This document shows, piece by piece, positions 1-6,006 of a DNA stretch of 6,109 bases. The notes below the pieces were generated by a model. The model was not told where the DNA came from, did not search any database, and was given only the letters and a program-made list of their open reading frames with translations. Positions within the stretch are counted from its first letter, which is position 1, and each line of letters opens with the position of its first letter. Source of the DNA: Desulfobacula sp. (GTDB lineage: Bacteria; Desulfobacterota; Desulfobacteria; Desulfobacterales; Desulfobacteraceae); the NCBI GenBank assembly GCA_027858355.1, contig JAQICW010000579.1, positions 1 through 6,109 on the forward strand, given 5' to 3'. A program made the position numbers and the translations under genes.

Positions 1-927
1 TCTGAGGTCAAATATAAAGGGATAAAAATCGGATCTGTCAAATCCATGACCAGTGCTGCCCAGGTCTATCAGACAAAGTCAGATTATGTGCTGGTCATCA
101 TATCTCTTGAAAACGACATCTCCCTTGGCCAGACAGGGGACTCTGCCAAAATTAGAGTCCAAAACGCCATCAATGACAACCTGACAATCCGGCTCTCATT
201 TAAAGGGCTGACGGGAGTAGCTTATCTTGAAACGGATTACTCAGTAAAAGATCCCAATGACAAACTTGATATTTCCTGGTCTCCAAAAAACATTTATATA
301 CCGTCAAAAAAAAGCAATATGAAACAATTTGGCGATGCCCTTAACCAAATTCTTGACAGCCTTGCATCCATCAATATGAAAAATATTACACAGGACATTG
401 AAACCCTTTTAAAGACCCTGGATCAAAAAGCCAATAACTTTGATATTGATAATATCTCCAGTCTGGCTGCATCATTGTTAAAAGAACTCAAAGACACCAA
501 CCAGAAGATCAACACTGCAATCGGATCCACCAAGGTCAAACGCTTTCTGGATGATGCCCAAACCTCTTTTTCTGAACTGAGGACCATTGTTGAAACAGCT
601 AAAACCCCTTTGAACAAGGCGATCAATGACTTCCAAAAAGCGGCTGACAGCACAAAGAATATGGCTTCAGGACTTGAAACCAGGCTGTCCCCCCGGATTG
701 ACAGCCTGTCTTCCAACCTGGACCGATTGACGAAAAGCCTTGCTGCAACGTCAGGACTTCTGGAGAATATGGTCTGGCTGAATTCCGACAAGATTGGTCT
801 GATCATTGAAAATATTGAAACCACTTCTGAAAACTTAAAACAAATGAGCAAAGACATAAGAAGATATCCTGGCAGGCTTCTCTTTGAAAAGCCCCCGGAA
901 AAAATCAATATGGAGAAAAAAGACTGA
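1..927 (+). CDS. MCE family (MlaD-like) lipid-transport protein, 5' partial
   Basis: The reading frame is open from base 1, and the first 15 codons (SEVKYKGIKIGSVKS) carry the family signature V-x-Y-x-G-hydrophobic-x-hydrophobic-G-x-V. The gene therefore starts upstream of the window, and the ATG at 46 is internal. 308 codons are visible. Residues 1 to about 80 are the rest of the MCE beta-barrel domain, including 'RLSFKGLTGVAYLETDY'. A linker with 'PKNIYIPSKKSN' follows, as is usual after the domain. The remaining roughly 200 residues are helical and coiled-coil-like, rich in Ser, Asn, Lys and Leu, as in MlaD/PqiB/LetB relatives that build a tube across the periplasm. In the family these proteins hexamerise and pass phospholipids or other lipids between an inner-membrane MlaE/MlaF-type ABC transporter and the outer membrane. 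The permease and ATPase genes are expected just upstream. The downstream lipoprotein gene overlaps the stop codon, indicating one operon. The lipid substrate cannot be told from sequence. Confidence 0.9.
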   Translation, partial: SEVKYKGIKIGSVKSMTSAAQVYQTKSDYVLVIISLENDISLGQTGDSAKIRVQNAINDNLTIRLSFKGLTGVAYLETDYSVKDPNDKLDISWSPKNIYIPSKKSNMKQFGDALNQILDSLASINMKNITQDIETLLKTLDQKANNFDIDNISSLAASLLKELKDTNQKINTAIGSTKVKRFLDDAQTSFSELRTIVETAKTPLNKAINDFQKAADSTKNMASGLETRLSPRIDSLSSNLDRLTKSLAATSGLLENMVWLNSDKIGLIIENIETTSENLKQMSKDIRRYPGRLLFEKPPEKINMEKKD

Positions 928-1550
928 TGCAGCCAAAAATTTCTATGGTTTTAACGGGATTTCTGGTTATCCTTATCTCATTTTATGGCTGCGCAGGTTT
1001 AAAAAAAGAGCCTGTCAACAAAAGCTATTTTGACCTGGCTATTACGCTTCCGGTTTCAAGCCAGAATAAGGTCTGTAAAAGCGAGACTCTTCTGGTCAAA
1101 GAATTTTATATAAATCCTGTTTTTGATTCCCATTCTTTTGTTTACCGCCTGGGAACGAACAAATATGCAATCGATTATTACAACGAATTTGTCAGCTCTC
1201 CTGCAAGACTGATTACTCAAGGAATAGAGGGAAGCCTTTGTGCTTCAAATCTTTTCACATCCATAAAGACAAACAAGAAACAAAATATCAGCTTTCGGTT
1301 ATCCGGGAAAATCACCCGGCTTTACGGAGATTTCCAGGATCTTTCTAATTTCAGGGCCGTCATTGAAATCCGGATAACCCTGGAAAAAGGCAATGGCACT
1401 GCCTTCCAAACAATTTCCAGCAAGACCTATCTTGCCGAAGAAAAAATTTTATCCAATGACCCTTCTAAGCTTGTTTCGGGCTGGAACACAGGGCTTTTAA
1501 AAATCGTGATAGAATTTATAAGTGATTTTCAAACTATTGTTCTGCCTTAG
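927..1550 (+). CDS. ABC-type transport auxiliary lipoprotein (PqiC/YmbA-like)
   Basis: This 207-residue protein has a lipoprotein signal: MQPK, a hydrophobic stretch to residue 21, then Cys22 in 'SFYGC'. The -1 Gly is standard, but Phe at -3 and Tyr at -2 make the lipobox imperfect. After the cysteine come a short linker and 'SYFDLAITLP', then a segment (about residues 55-98) with 'FVYRLGTNKYAIDYYNEF' and 'SSPARLI'. This follows the pattern of the ABC transport auxiliary family (PqiC, formerly DUF330), in which a Tyr-rich strand precedes a conserved 'x-x-P' turn. PqiC-type lipoproteins sit in the outer membrane and receive the end of the MCE tube. The ATG overlaps the MCE stop in the string TGATG, and a GGAG lies 11 bases upstream inside the MCE gene, so the two are probably translationally coupled. 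The TAG stop overlaps the stop of the convergent toxin gene. The family call rests on pattern and context, since this family diverges strongly in sequence. Confidence 0.82.
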   Translation: MQPKISMVLTGFLVILISFYGCAGLKKEPVNKSYFDLAITLPVSSQNKVCKSETLLVKEFYINPVFDSHSFVYRLGTNKYAIDYYNEFVSSPARLITQGIEGSLCASNLFTSIKTNKKQNISFRLSGKITRLYGDFQDLSNFRAVIEIRITLEKGNGTAFQTISSKTYLAEEKILSNDPSKLVSGWNTGLLKIVIEFISDFQTIVLP

Positions 1551-1867
1551 AGATCAAGTTGGATCGTGATAGCCTGGCCAATACCCTCCATCTCAGTGAA
1601 AGAAATCGATCCTGCTGGATTTATTAGCCGCTTCTTGCTCACCGTGGTAAGCTGATCGGCCATAGCCTTGGCCTTTTTTCCACGAAACGTCACATATGTT
1701 TCGCTTGGGTAGAGTTTACCAACGCTACTCGTCAGGGGCACAACCTGGACTCTATTAAGGAAATGATTGGCAGCATCATTGCTTACGATGACGGCCGGTC
1801 GCTGCTTGCGGATTTCACCTCCGACGGAAGGATCGAAGTTAATCCACCACACCTCACCCCTCTTCAT
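1547..1867 (-). CDS. mazF: MazF/PemK-family endoribonuclease toxin
   Basis: This 106-residue protein is the usual length for a single-domain MazF. Features in order are 'KRGEVWWINFDP' at the N-terminus (first strand of the SH3-like barrel), 'GGEIRKQRPAVIVSND' (residues 16-31), 'VVPLTSS' (42-48), 'ADQLTTVSKKRL' (70-81), and a C-terminal helix ending in DL. Arg23 in 'RP' and Thr46 in 'PLTS' line up with the catalytic Arg25 and Thr48 of Bacillus subtilis MazF. I aligned these by eye. The active site appears intact, so the toxin is probably functional. MazF toxins cut single-stranded RNA, mostly mRNA, at short sequence motifs and arrest growth until bound by antitoxin. The start codon lies inside the antitoxin gene (14-bp overlap), the normal antitoxin-first order. 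G+C counted by hand over 1621-1860 is 124/240 (52%), above the flanking genes. The TAA stop overlaps that of the convergent lipoprotein gene. The RNA cleavage motif cannot be predicted. Confidence 0.93.
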   Translation of the reverse strand: MKRGEVWWINFDPSVGGEIRKQRPAVIVSNDAANHFLNRVQVVPLTSSVGKLYPSETYVTFRGKKAKAMADQLTTVSKKRLINPAGSISFTEMEGIGQAITIQLDL

Positions 1868-2084
1868 CGTTTAAGTCTCCAAATGTGCCCTCGGTCCACT
1901 CAAGGGCTTCGGATTCCCTGACACCATCAGCAGCCATCTCTTTGTATGCAGCATACATGTCTTTTTTGACAACATGTGGACGAACTAACTCTTCAATAAA
2001 ACGGCTGATTTTTCGGGGCCCTATGACTGCACGTAAGCCGTCATAGACCTCTTCGTCTATGGTCACTGTAAGTTTCCTTTGCAT
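1854..2084 (-). CDS. Ribbon-helix-helix antitoxin of the MazF toxin
   Basis: This 76-residue, acidic-tailed protein reads MQRKLTVTIDEEVYDGL near its start: a short beta strand (about 3-9) that would form the DNA-binding ribbon. Helix A follows, then a turn ('IGPRKIS') and helix B ('RFIEELVRPHV'), the MetJ/Arc/CopG-type fold. The C-terminal half (about residues 40-76, with 'EALEWTEGTFGDLNDEE') is acidic and probably unstructured until it wraps the toxin, as in MazE-like antitoxins. An in-frame GTG at 2093 would add three residues, but that GTG is part of the Shine-Dalgarno sequence, so the ATG at 2084 is the better start. The gene lies directly downstream of a promoter with an 11-bp tandem repeat, consistent with autorepression by the antitoxin and toxin-antitoxin complex. 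I do not assign a mazE symbol because classical E. coli MazE has a different (AbrB-like) fold. Confidence 0.88.
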   Translation of the reverse strand: MQRKLTVTIDEEVYDGLRAVIGPRKISRFIEELVRPHVVKKDMYAAYKEMAADGVRESEALEWTEGTFGDLNDEEG

Positions 2085-2091
2085 TACAAAC

Positions 2092-2098
2092 ACCTCCT
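2092..2098 (-). promoter_or_regulatory. Shine-Dalgarno of the antitoxin gene
   Basis: On the minus strand AGGAGGT is followed by 7 bases and then ATG (2084), which is ideal spacing. The alternative GTG start at 2093 overlaps this motif, so the Shine-Dalgarno sequence decides in favour of the ATG. Confidence 0.85.
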
Positions 2099-2137
2099 CA
2101 AAATGCTACACGTATAATACACGTATAACATTTTGAG
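2097..2137. repeat. 9-bp inverted repeat bracketing the operator
   Basis: CTCAAAATG (2097-2105) and CATTTTGAG (2129-2137) are exact 9-bp inverted repeats separated by 23 bp. The intervening segment is one base plus the whole 11-bp tandem repeat. The left arm touches the antitoxin Shine-Dalgarno sequence, and the right arm reaches the first base of the predicted -35. It may be an outer part of the operator. A hairpin in the transcript is unlikely, because the right arm lies upstream of the predicted transcription start. Confidence 0.6.
2107..2128. repeat. 11-bp tandem direct repeat, probable antitoxin operator
   Basis: TACACGTATAA occurs twice, back to back and without mismatch (2107-2117 and 2118-2128). 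The second copy, with the base before it, contains the hyphenated palindrome ATAC-AC-GTAT. In the first copy the left arm is CTAC, so that copy is one base off. A repeat period of 11 bp places both copies on the same face of the helix, as expected for side-by-side ribbon-helix-helix dimers. The repeat lies over the predicted -10 and the adjoining spacer of the toxin-antitoxin promoter. Operator function is inference from position and symmetry. Confidence 0.7.
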
Positions 2138-2142
2138 ATCAA
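2114..2142 (-). promoter_or_regulatory. Predicted sigma70-type promoter of the toxin-antitoxin operon
   Basis: The minus strand reads TTGATC (-35, bases 2142-2137, 4/6 match to TTGACA), a 17-base spacer, then TATTAT (-10, bases 2119-2114, 5/6 match to TATAAT). Transcription would begin near 2107, giving a leader of about 23 bases before the antitoxin ATG with the Shine-Dalgarno sequence inside it. The 11-bp tandem repeat covers the -10 and the downstream half of the spacer, so a bound repressor would block RNA polymerase. Confidence 0.6.
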
Positions 2143-2255
2143 GAGGTCAGAAATATTTTTCCCAAAGAATTTTTTATTGCCTATTGACAAGACTACAGTT
2201 CATATGTGTTGGCAGTCGTGCCTGATTTCAAGTTCCCTGATATTTTTGAACCATG

Positions 2256-4694
2256 CTACATTAAAGAATATGGGTCAACATCCACAACCAGACGAATCCC
2301 TGACTTAGGCGTTATTTTCGGATGGTCCATCATGGCTTTTATAAGGCCGTTAACCAGGACAGAAGAAGGACTTTTCACCAGGATCTGCCACCTGAACTGT
2401 GAGGAAATTTTCTGGATGGATGCCTCAATGGGTCCCAGAATCTGAACCATGGTCTTTTGTTTTTCCTGGTTTTCAAGCAACGCCTTAAGAACTTGGGCAA
2501 CCATGGCTGCATAGTCTTTTACTTTTGCAAAGTTACTACCTGAAATTTTCAATTGAATCATCCGGGAAAAAGGCGGGTATAACAATGCTTTTCTATAGGG
2601 TACCTCGTTTTGAAAAAATTCAATAAAATCCTGTTTTTTAGCAGCTTCAATAATAAAATGCTCAGGATTATAGGTCTGCATAATAACTTTTCCTTCCGTC
2701 TCACCTCTTCCTGCCCGGCCAGCCACCTGGGCAAGTACTTGAAAGGTTCGCTCCCCTGCCCTGAAATCCGGAAGGCTTAGGGACAGGTCCGCGCAAATCA
2801 CGCCAACCAGGGTAATGGAGGGAAAGTCATGGCCTTTGGCAAGCATCTGGGTTCCCACAATAATATCAACATTCCTGTTTCTGATACTTTTTAATATTTT
2901 TATGGTGGCCCCTTTCCGGGATGTTGAATCCTGATCCATCCTGGCAAGTCTTGCATCAGGAAACATGGTTTTTAGCATGGATTCAACTCGTTCAGTGCCA
3001 AATCCCAATGGTTTTATTTTTGAAGAATTACAGGAAGGACATTTGGTGTTAACAGGCCTGTTATATCCGCAAAAATGGCATTGATAAACATTTTGCCCTT
3101 TATGGAGGGTCATGGTTACATCACAATATTTACAGGACAAAGATTTTCCACAATCCCTGCACACGGGAAATGTGGAAAATCCCCGCCTGTTTAAAAAAAT
3201 TAATGCCTGGTTCCCTTTATCAAGACAATTTCTGATCTCTTTTGAAAGCTGTGGTGTTATGATCCTGTCATATCCTCTGGCATCCTTATATTTTTTCAAA
3301 TCCACAAGGGTTATCTTTGGCAATGGATGTTGATTGATACGGGTTTCAAGTTTTAATTCCTCAAACCGTTTCATAATAACATTCTGATAAGATTGTACAG
3401 AAGGGGTTGCTGATCCCAGAATCACGGGGCAGGCATTCATTTTTCCCCGGACAACGGCAAGGTCCCTTGCATTATATCTTAAGCCTGTCTCCTGCTTATA
3501 AGAGGTGTCATGTTCTTCATCCACAATAATGAGCCCGATATTTTCAAATGGGGCAAAAACAGCTGACCTTGCCCCAATGACTATGCTAACCTTTTTCAGG
3601 GCAATTTTGCGCCACTGATCTATAAGTTCGCCTTTGGTTAATGAAGAATGAATGACAGCTATTTTCTCCCCAAACCTTGCCCTGAAGCGTCTTTCCGTCT
3701 GGGAAATCAAAGATATTTCCGGCACAAGAACTATTGCGCTCTTCCCCTTTTCAACCACATCCCATACCAGCCGCATATAGACTTCTGTCTTGCCTGAGCC
3801 CGTTACACCGGATAAAAGATAAGGGCTAAACCCCTGGCTCAAATTTTCCTGTACCCTTTTAACAGCTTTCTCTTGTTCCCAGGTCAATTTTGGAGGGGTA
3901 TCCGGCTCCACAGGATCACCCAAAGGATCCCTGAAAACCTGCCGTTGAATAACCTTTATGTATCCTGCCTGGGCCAGTGGCTTTATCAATGCAGGTGCCG
4001 TGGGAATTACTATTTTTAACCCCGTCAGGGAGATCTCTTTTCCCTCTTTTACCAGTAAAAGAAGTTTCTTTCTTTTTTTTGACCTGGAAATGTCTGTGTT
4101 TGGCTCATAACCAGGGATGATAAATTTCTCTTTTTTTACCTTTGCCCCATCTTTTTTTAATACGGCTGAAACCGTTATCAAATCTTGTTTTTCCATTTTG
4201 CGGACCAGGGCATTGATCAAACTATTTTTACTATTTTTCAAAACTTGTTTCAAGGTGCAGGATTGGCGTTGCAATATAAATTCAATCACCTGGCCCTCTC
4301 CTGGTGTAAGGGTGGCTGCATGCAAGCTATCCTGTCCTTGCTGTGTAACAAACACACAGGAGACATCATGGAGATCAAGGCCTGAAGGAAGTGCTGCCTT
4401 AATCACATCTCCCAGGGGATGGATATAATAATCTGAAATCCATTTAAAAAATGATATTTCAGATTCTGGAAACAATGGATGGTCATCTAATACATCAAGA
4501 ATCTTCTTTGCCGTAAATCCTTCACATTTTTCCTGTCCGGAAAGAATATATCCGGTCACCCGTCTATTTCCAAACGGGACCAGCACCCTCATTCCAGGAG
4601 AACAAAAATCCTGCAGATGATCCGGTACCAGGTAAGTATAAGATTTCATAACGGGCAGGGATACGGCAACAGATATGTAAGGTGTTTGAATCAT
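2256..4694 (-). CDS. priA: Primosomal protein N' (PriA replication restart helicase)
   Basis: PriA is a 3'-to-5' superfamily 2 DNA helicase that recognises stalled forks and reloads the replicative helicase. With the start chosen here it has 812 residues. Features in order are: an N-terminal 3'-end-binding domain ('ISVAVSLPVMKSYTYLVP', 'MRVLVPFGNRRVTGYIL'); a winged-helix/linker region with a Lys-rich patch near 183-211; Walker A GVTGSGKTEVY (296-306); Walker B DEEHD (392-396) followed by the aromatic-loop region 'GLRYNARDLAV'; motif III GSAT (427-430); four cysteine pairs at 512/515, 521/524, 539/542 and 552/555 binding two zinc ions; GFGTER (564-569); GTQMLAKGHDFP (614-625); and QVAGRAGRG (656-664). 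All are intact. It is about 80 residues longer than E. coli PriA (732), mainly ahead of the helicase core. An in-frame ATG at 4784 would add 30 residues. I prefer 4694 because PriA homologues begin about eight residues before the 'VAVSLPV' strand and the extension is not PriA-like. Neither ATG has a strong Shine-Dalgarno sequence. Confidence 0.97.
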   Translation of the reverse strand: MIQTPYISVAVSLPVMKSYTYLVPDHLQDFCSPGMRVLVPFGNRRVTGYILSGQEKCEGFTAKKILDVLDDHPLFPESEISFFKWISDYYIHPLGDVIKAALPSGLDLHDVSCVFVTQQGQDSLHAATLTPGEGQVIEFILQRQSCTLKQVLKNSKNSLINALVRKMEKQDLITVSAVLKKDGAKVKKEKFIIPGYEPNTDISRSKKRKKLLLLVKEGKEISLTGLKIVIPTAPALIKPLAQAGYIKVIQRQVFRDPLGDPVEPDTPPKLTWEQEKAVKRVQENLSQGFSPYLLSGVTGSGKTEVYMRLVWDVVEKGKSAIVLVPEISLISQTERRFRARFGEKIAVIHSSLTKGELIDQWRKIALKKVSIVIGARSAVFAPFENIGLIIVDEEHDTSYKQETGLRYNARDLAVVRGKMNACPVILGSATPSVQSYQNVIMKRFEELKLETRINQHPLPKITLVDLKKYKDARGYDRIITPQLSKEIRNCLDKGNQALIFLNRRGFSTFPVCRDCGKSLSCKYCDVTMTLHKGQNVYQCHFCGYNRPVNTKCPSCNSSKIKPLGFGTERVESMLKTMFPDARLARMDQDSTSRKGATIKILKSIRNRNVDIIVGTQMLAKGHDFPSITLVGVICADLSLSLPDFRAGERTFQVLAQVAGRAGRGETEGKVIMQTYNPEHFIIEAAKKQDFIEFFQNEVPYRKALLYPPFSRMIQLKISGSNFAKVKDYAAMVAQVLKALLENQEKQKTMVQILGPIEASIQKISSQFRWQILVKSPSSVLVNGLIKAMMDHPKITPKSGIRLVVDVDPYSLM

Positions 4695-4812
4695 CTGCTC
4701 TATTGTGCATAAAAACAAAAATATTTCAACATAAGACTTGCCAAGAATTTCTTTGTGGAAAGATTTATTTGCTTGACTAGCCATAATGATTTTAATAGTT
4801 TCTTAATAAATG

Positions 4813-4888
4813 TCATTAACTTAACAGAATAAAGAGAGACTCACATAATTTTTTACCAGGAAAGACATAGGCAAAGCTTCATTAACTT
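4813..4888. repeat. Pair of 10-bp direct repeats around the upp promoter
   Basis: TCATTAACTT occurs exactly at 4813-4822 and again at 4879-4888, 66 bp apart start to start. The first copy overlaps the first two bases of the predicted upp -35, and the second lies about 25 bases downstream of the predicted start. The region is A+T-rich, so coincidence is possible. Confidence 0.4.
4821..4849 (+). promoter_or_regulatory. Predicted sigma70-type promoter of upp
   Basis: TTAACA (4821-4826, 5/6 match to TTGACA), a spacer of exactly 17 bases, then CATAAT (4844-4849, 5/6 match to TATAAT). Transcription would start near 4856, leaving a leader of about 89 bases before the upp ATG. It is the best-matching promoter I could find in the priA-upp gap. 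A 10-bp direct repeat has one copy touching the -35 and another in the leader. Confidence 0.55.
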
Positions 4889-4944
4889 CATGGTGATTAA
4901 TAATATTTTTTTATCCGGGAAATTACTAAAATAAAGGAGGCAGT

Positions 4945-5571
4945 ATGGCCGTATTTGTAGAGGATCATCCTCTTATAAAACATAAATTAGGATTAATGCG
5001 CGAAAAAGACATCAGCACAAAAGACTTCAGAGATTTATCTGGTGAAGTTGCAAGACTTTTGACCTATGAAGCCACAAAAAACCTTGTCACGGGAAAAAAG
5101 ACAATACAAGGCTGGGCCGGGGACGTTGAGATTGAAGAAATAAAAGGAAAAAAAATTACCATTGTGCCTATTTTAAGGGCCGGGCTTGGAATGATGGATG
5201 GTGTGTTTGATCTTATACCATCTGCCAGGGTCAGCGTGGTAGGATTCTACAGAAATGAAGAAACCTTAATGCCCGTGCAGTATTATGTCAAAATGACAAG
5301 TTCCATGGAAGAAAGAATCGCCTTGATCCTTGACCCCATGCTGGCAACGGGAGGAACCCTTATAGCCACCATTGATCTCTTAAAAAAAGCTGGGTGTAAA
5401 ACCATAAAAGGTTTATTTTTAGTGGCAGCACCCGAAGGACTTGCAAAAGTAACACAAAAGCACCCTGATGTGGATATTTATGTTGCCGCTGTTGATGAGC
5501 GACTCAATGAAATAGGATATATATTGCCAGGTCTGGGCGATGCAGGGGATAAAATTTTTGGCACTAAATAG
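4945..5571 (+). CDS. upp: Uracil phosphoribosyltransferase
   Basis: The enzyme converts uracil and PRPP to UMP and pyrophosphate in the cytosol, the main step of uracil salvage. Its 208 residues are the typical length (E. coli Upp is also 208). Visible motifs are '[10 protein letters not shown]' (74-83), the PRPP-binding loop '[12 protein letters not shown]' (127-138), 'AAPEGL' (151-156), and the uracil-binding C-terminal segment '[17 protein letters not shown]' (191-207). All key segments are intact. The start is well supported: AGGAGG at 4935-4940, four bases from ATG, and the N-terminus '[15 protein letters not shown]' is family-typical. It appears to be transcribed alone from the promoter near 4821-4849, with no uracil permease gene following it in the same direction. 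Its TAG lies within the 3' end of the convergent yqaA-like gene (8-bp overlap), leaving no room for a dedicated terminator between them. Confidence 0.97.
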   Translation: MAVFVEDHPLIKHKLGLMREKDISTKDFRDLSGEVARLLTYEATKNLVTGKKTIQGWAGDVEIEEIKGKKITIVPILRAGLGMMDGVFDLIPSARVSVVGFYRNEETLMPVQYYVKMTSSMEERIALILDPMLATGGTLIATIDLLKKAGCKTIKGLFLVAAPEGLAKVTQKHPDVDIYVAAVDERLNEIGYILPGLGDAGDKIFGTK

Positions 5572-6001
5572 TTAAGACGGCCCAGGCGACAAAAACATAT
5601 CTTAAAAATTTTCCAACGGTCACAAGTAAAAGGAATAAAGCAAAATTAATTTTCAGTATTCCTGCGGCAACAGTCAATGGATCGCCAATGATAGGAACCC
5701 ATGCAAACAAAAGGCTGAAAATCCCGTATTTTTTAAACCGGTTTTCAGCCTTTTCAATTTCCAAGAATGATATTCCAAGGAGTTTATAAAGCAATATCTG
5801 ACTGCCCCAAACCCCTAAGCCATAGTTTAAAACAGATCCAAGCACATTACCCGCTGTCGCAACAAAAACCGTCACATATGGACTAAAGTCATGGCTTAAC
5901 AGAACCCCTAGTACCACTTCGGAACTGAAAGGCAGAATGGTGGCGGCAAGGAATGAAGCAAGAAACAGTCCTAAATAACCAAATTCAGCAAGGCTCTCCA
6001 C
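5564..6001 (-). CDS. yqaA: YqaA-type small DedA/VTT-family membrane protein
   Basis: This 145-residue integral inner-membrane protein is close in length to E. coli YqaA (142). Several hydrophobic segments are visible, roughly residues 8-23, 27-36, 42-60, 93-115 and 118-142. Family hallmarks are '[12 protein letters not shown]' (20-31), '[13 protein letters not shown]' (51-63), a basic/acidic patch '[13 protein letters not shown]' (81-93), '[13 protein letters not shown]' (103-115) and 'GKFLRY' (130-135). Relatives in the DedA/VTT superfamily are linked to lipid scrambling and envelope homeostasis. The function of YqaA itself is not established, so no substrate is assigned. The start is GTG at 6001, the only usual start codon between the upstream in-frame stop and the conserved N-terminus. 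It has no evident Shine-Dalgarno sequence. The gene begins 5 bases after the stop of an upstream reductase gene, suggesting translational coupling in one operon. Its 3' end overlaps upp. Confidence 0.88.
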   Translation of the reverse strand: MESLAEFGYLGLFLASFLAATILPFSSEVVLGVLLSHDFSPYVTVFVATAGNVLGSVLNYGLGVWGSQILLYKLLGISFLEIEKAENRFKKYGIFSLLFAWVPIIGDPLTVAAGILKINFALFLLLVTVGKFLRYVFVAWAVLTI

Positions 6002-6006
6002 GTGGT

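Noticed and set aside
46..48. ATG at 46 as the start of the MCE gene
   Set aside because: Codons before it, from base 1, encode the conserved V-x-Y-x-G...G-x-V part of the MCE domain, so the gene begins outside the window.
423..908. 161-codon open frame on the minus strand inside the MCE gene
   Set aside because: It lies antisense to a recognised gene and has no family features; its Ser/Phe/Leu-rich composition is that of a frame shadow.
2091..2093. GTG at 2093 as antitoxin start
   Set aside because: The GTG is part of the AGGAGGT Shine-Dalgarno motif that serves the ATG at 2084.
2184..2189. Perfect TTGACA on the plus strand between the antitoxin gene and priA
   Set aside because: No -10-like hexamer lies 15-19 bases downstream, and no plus-strand gene follows it.
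2211..2222. GGCA/TGCC hairpin downstream of priA as a terminator
   Set aside because: The stem is only 4 bp and has no T-run after it in the priA direction, so read-through toward the toxin-antitoxin module cannot be excluded.
2206..2445. 79-codon plus-strand open frame antisense to the priA 3' end
   Set aside because: It starts at a non-ATG codon with no ribosome binding site, and most of it mirrors conserved priA codons.
3112..4428. Three plus-strand open frames antisense to priA (3112-3333, 4117-4428, 4185-4385)
   Set aside because: All are shadows of the intact priA gene, without recognisable domains.
4881..4912. ATTAA/TTAAT stem followed by seven Ts in the upp leader as an attenuator
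   Set aside because: The 5-bp all-A/T stem with an 11-base loop is too weak for intrinsic termination, and the T-run is not adjacent to the stem.
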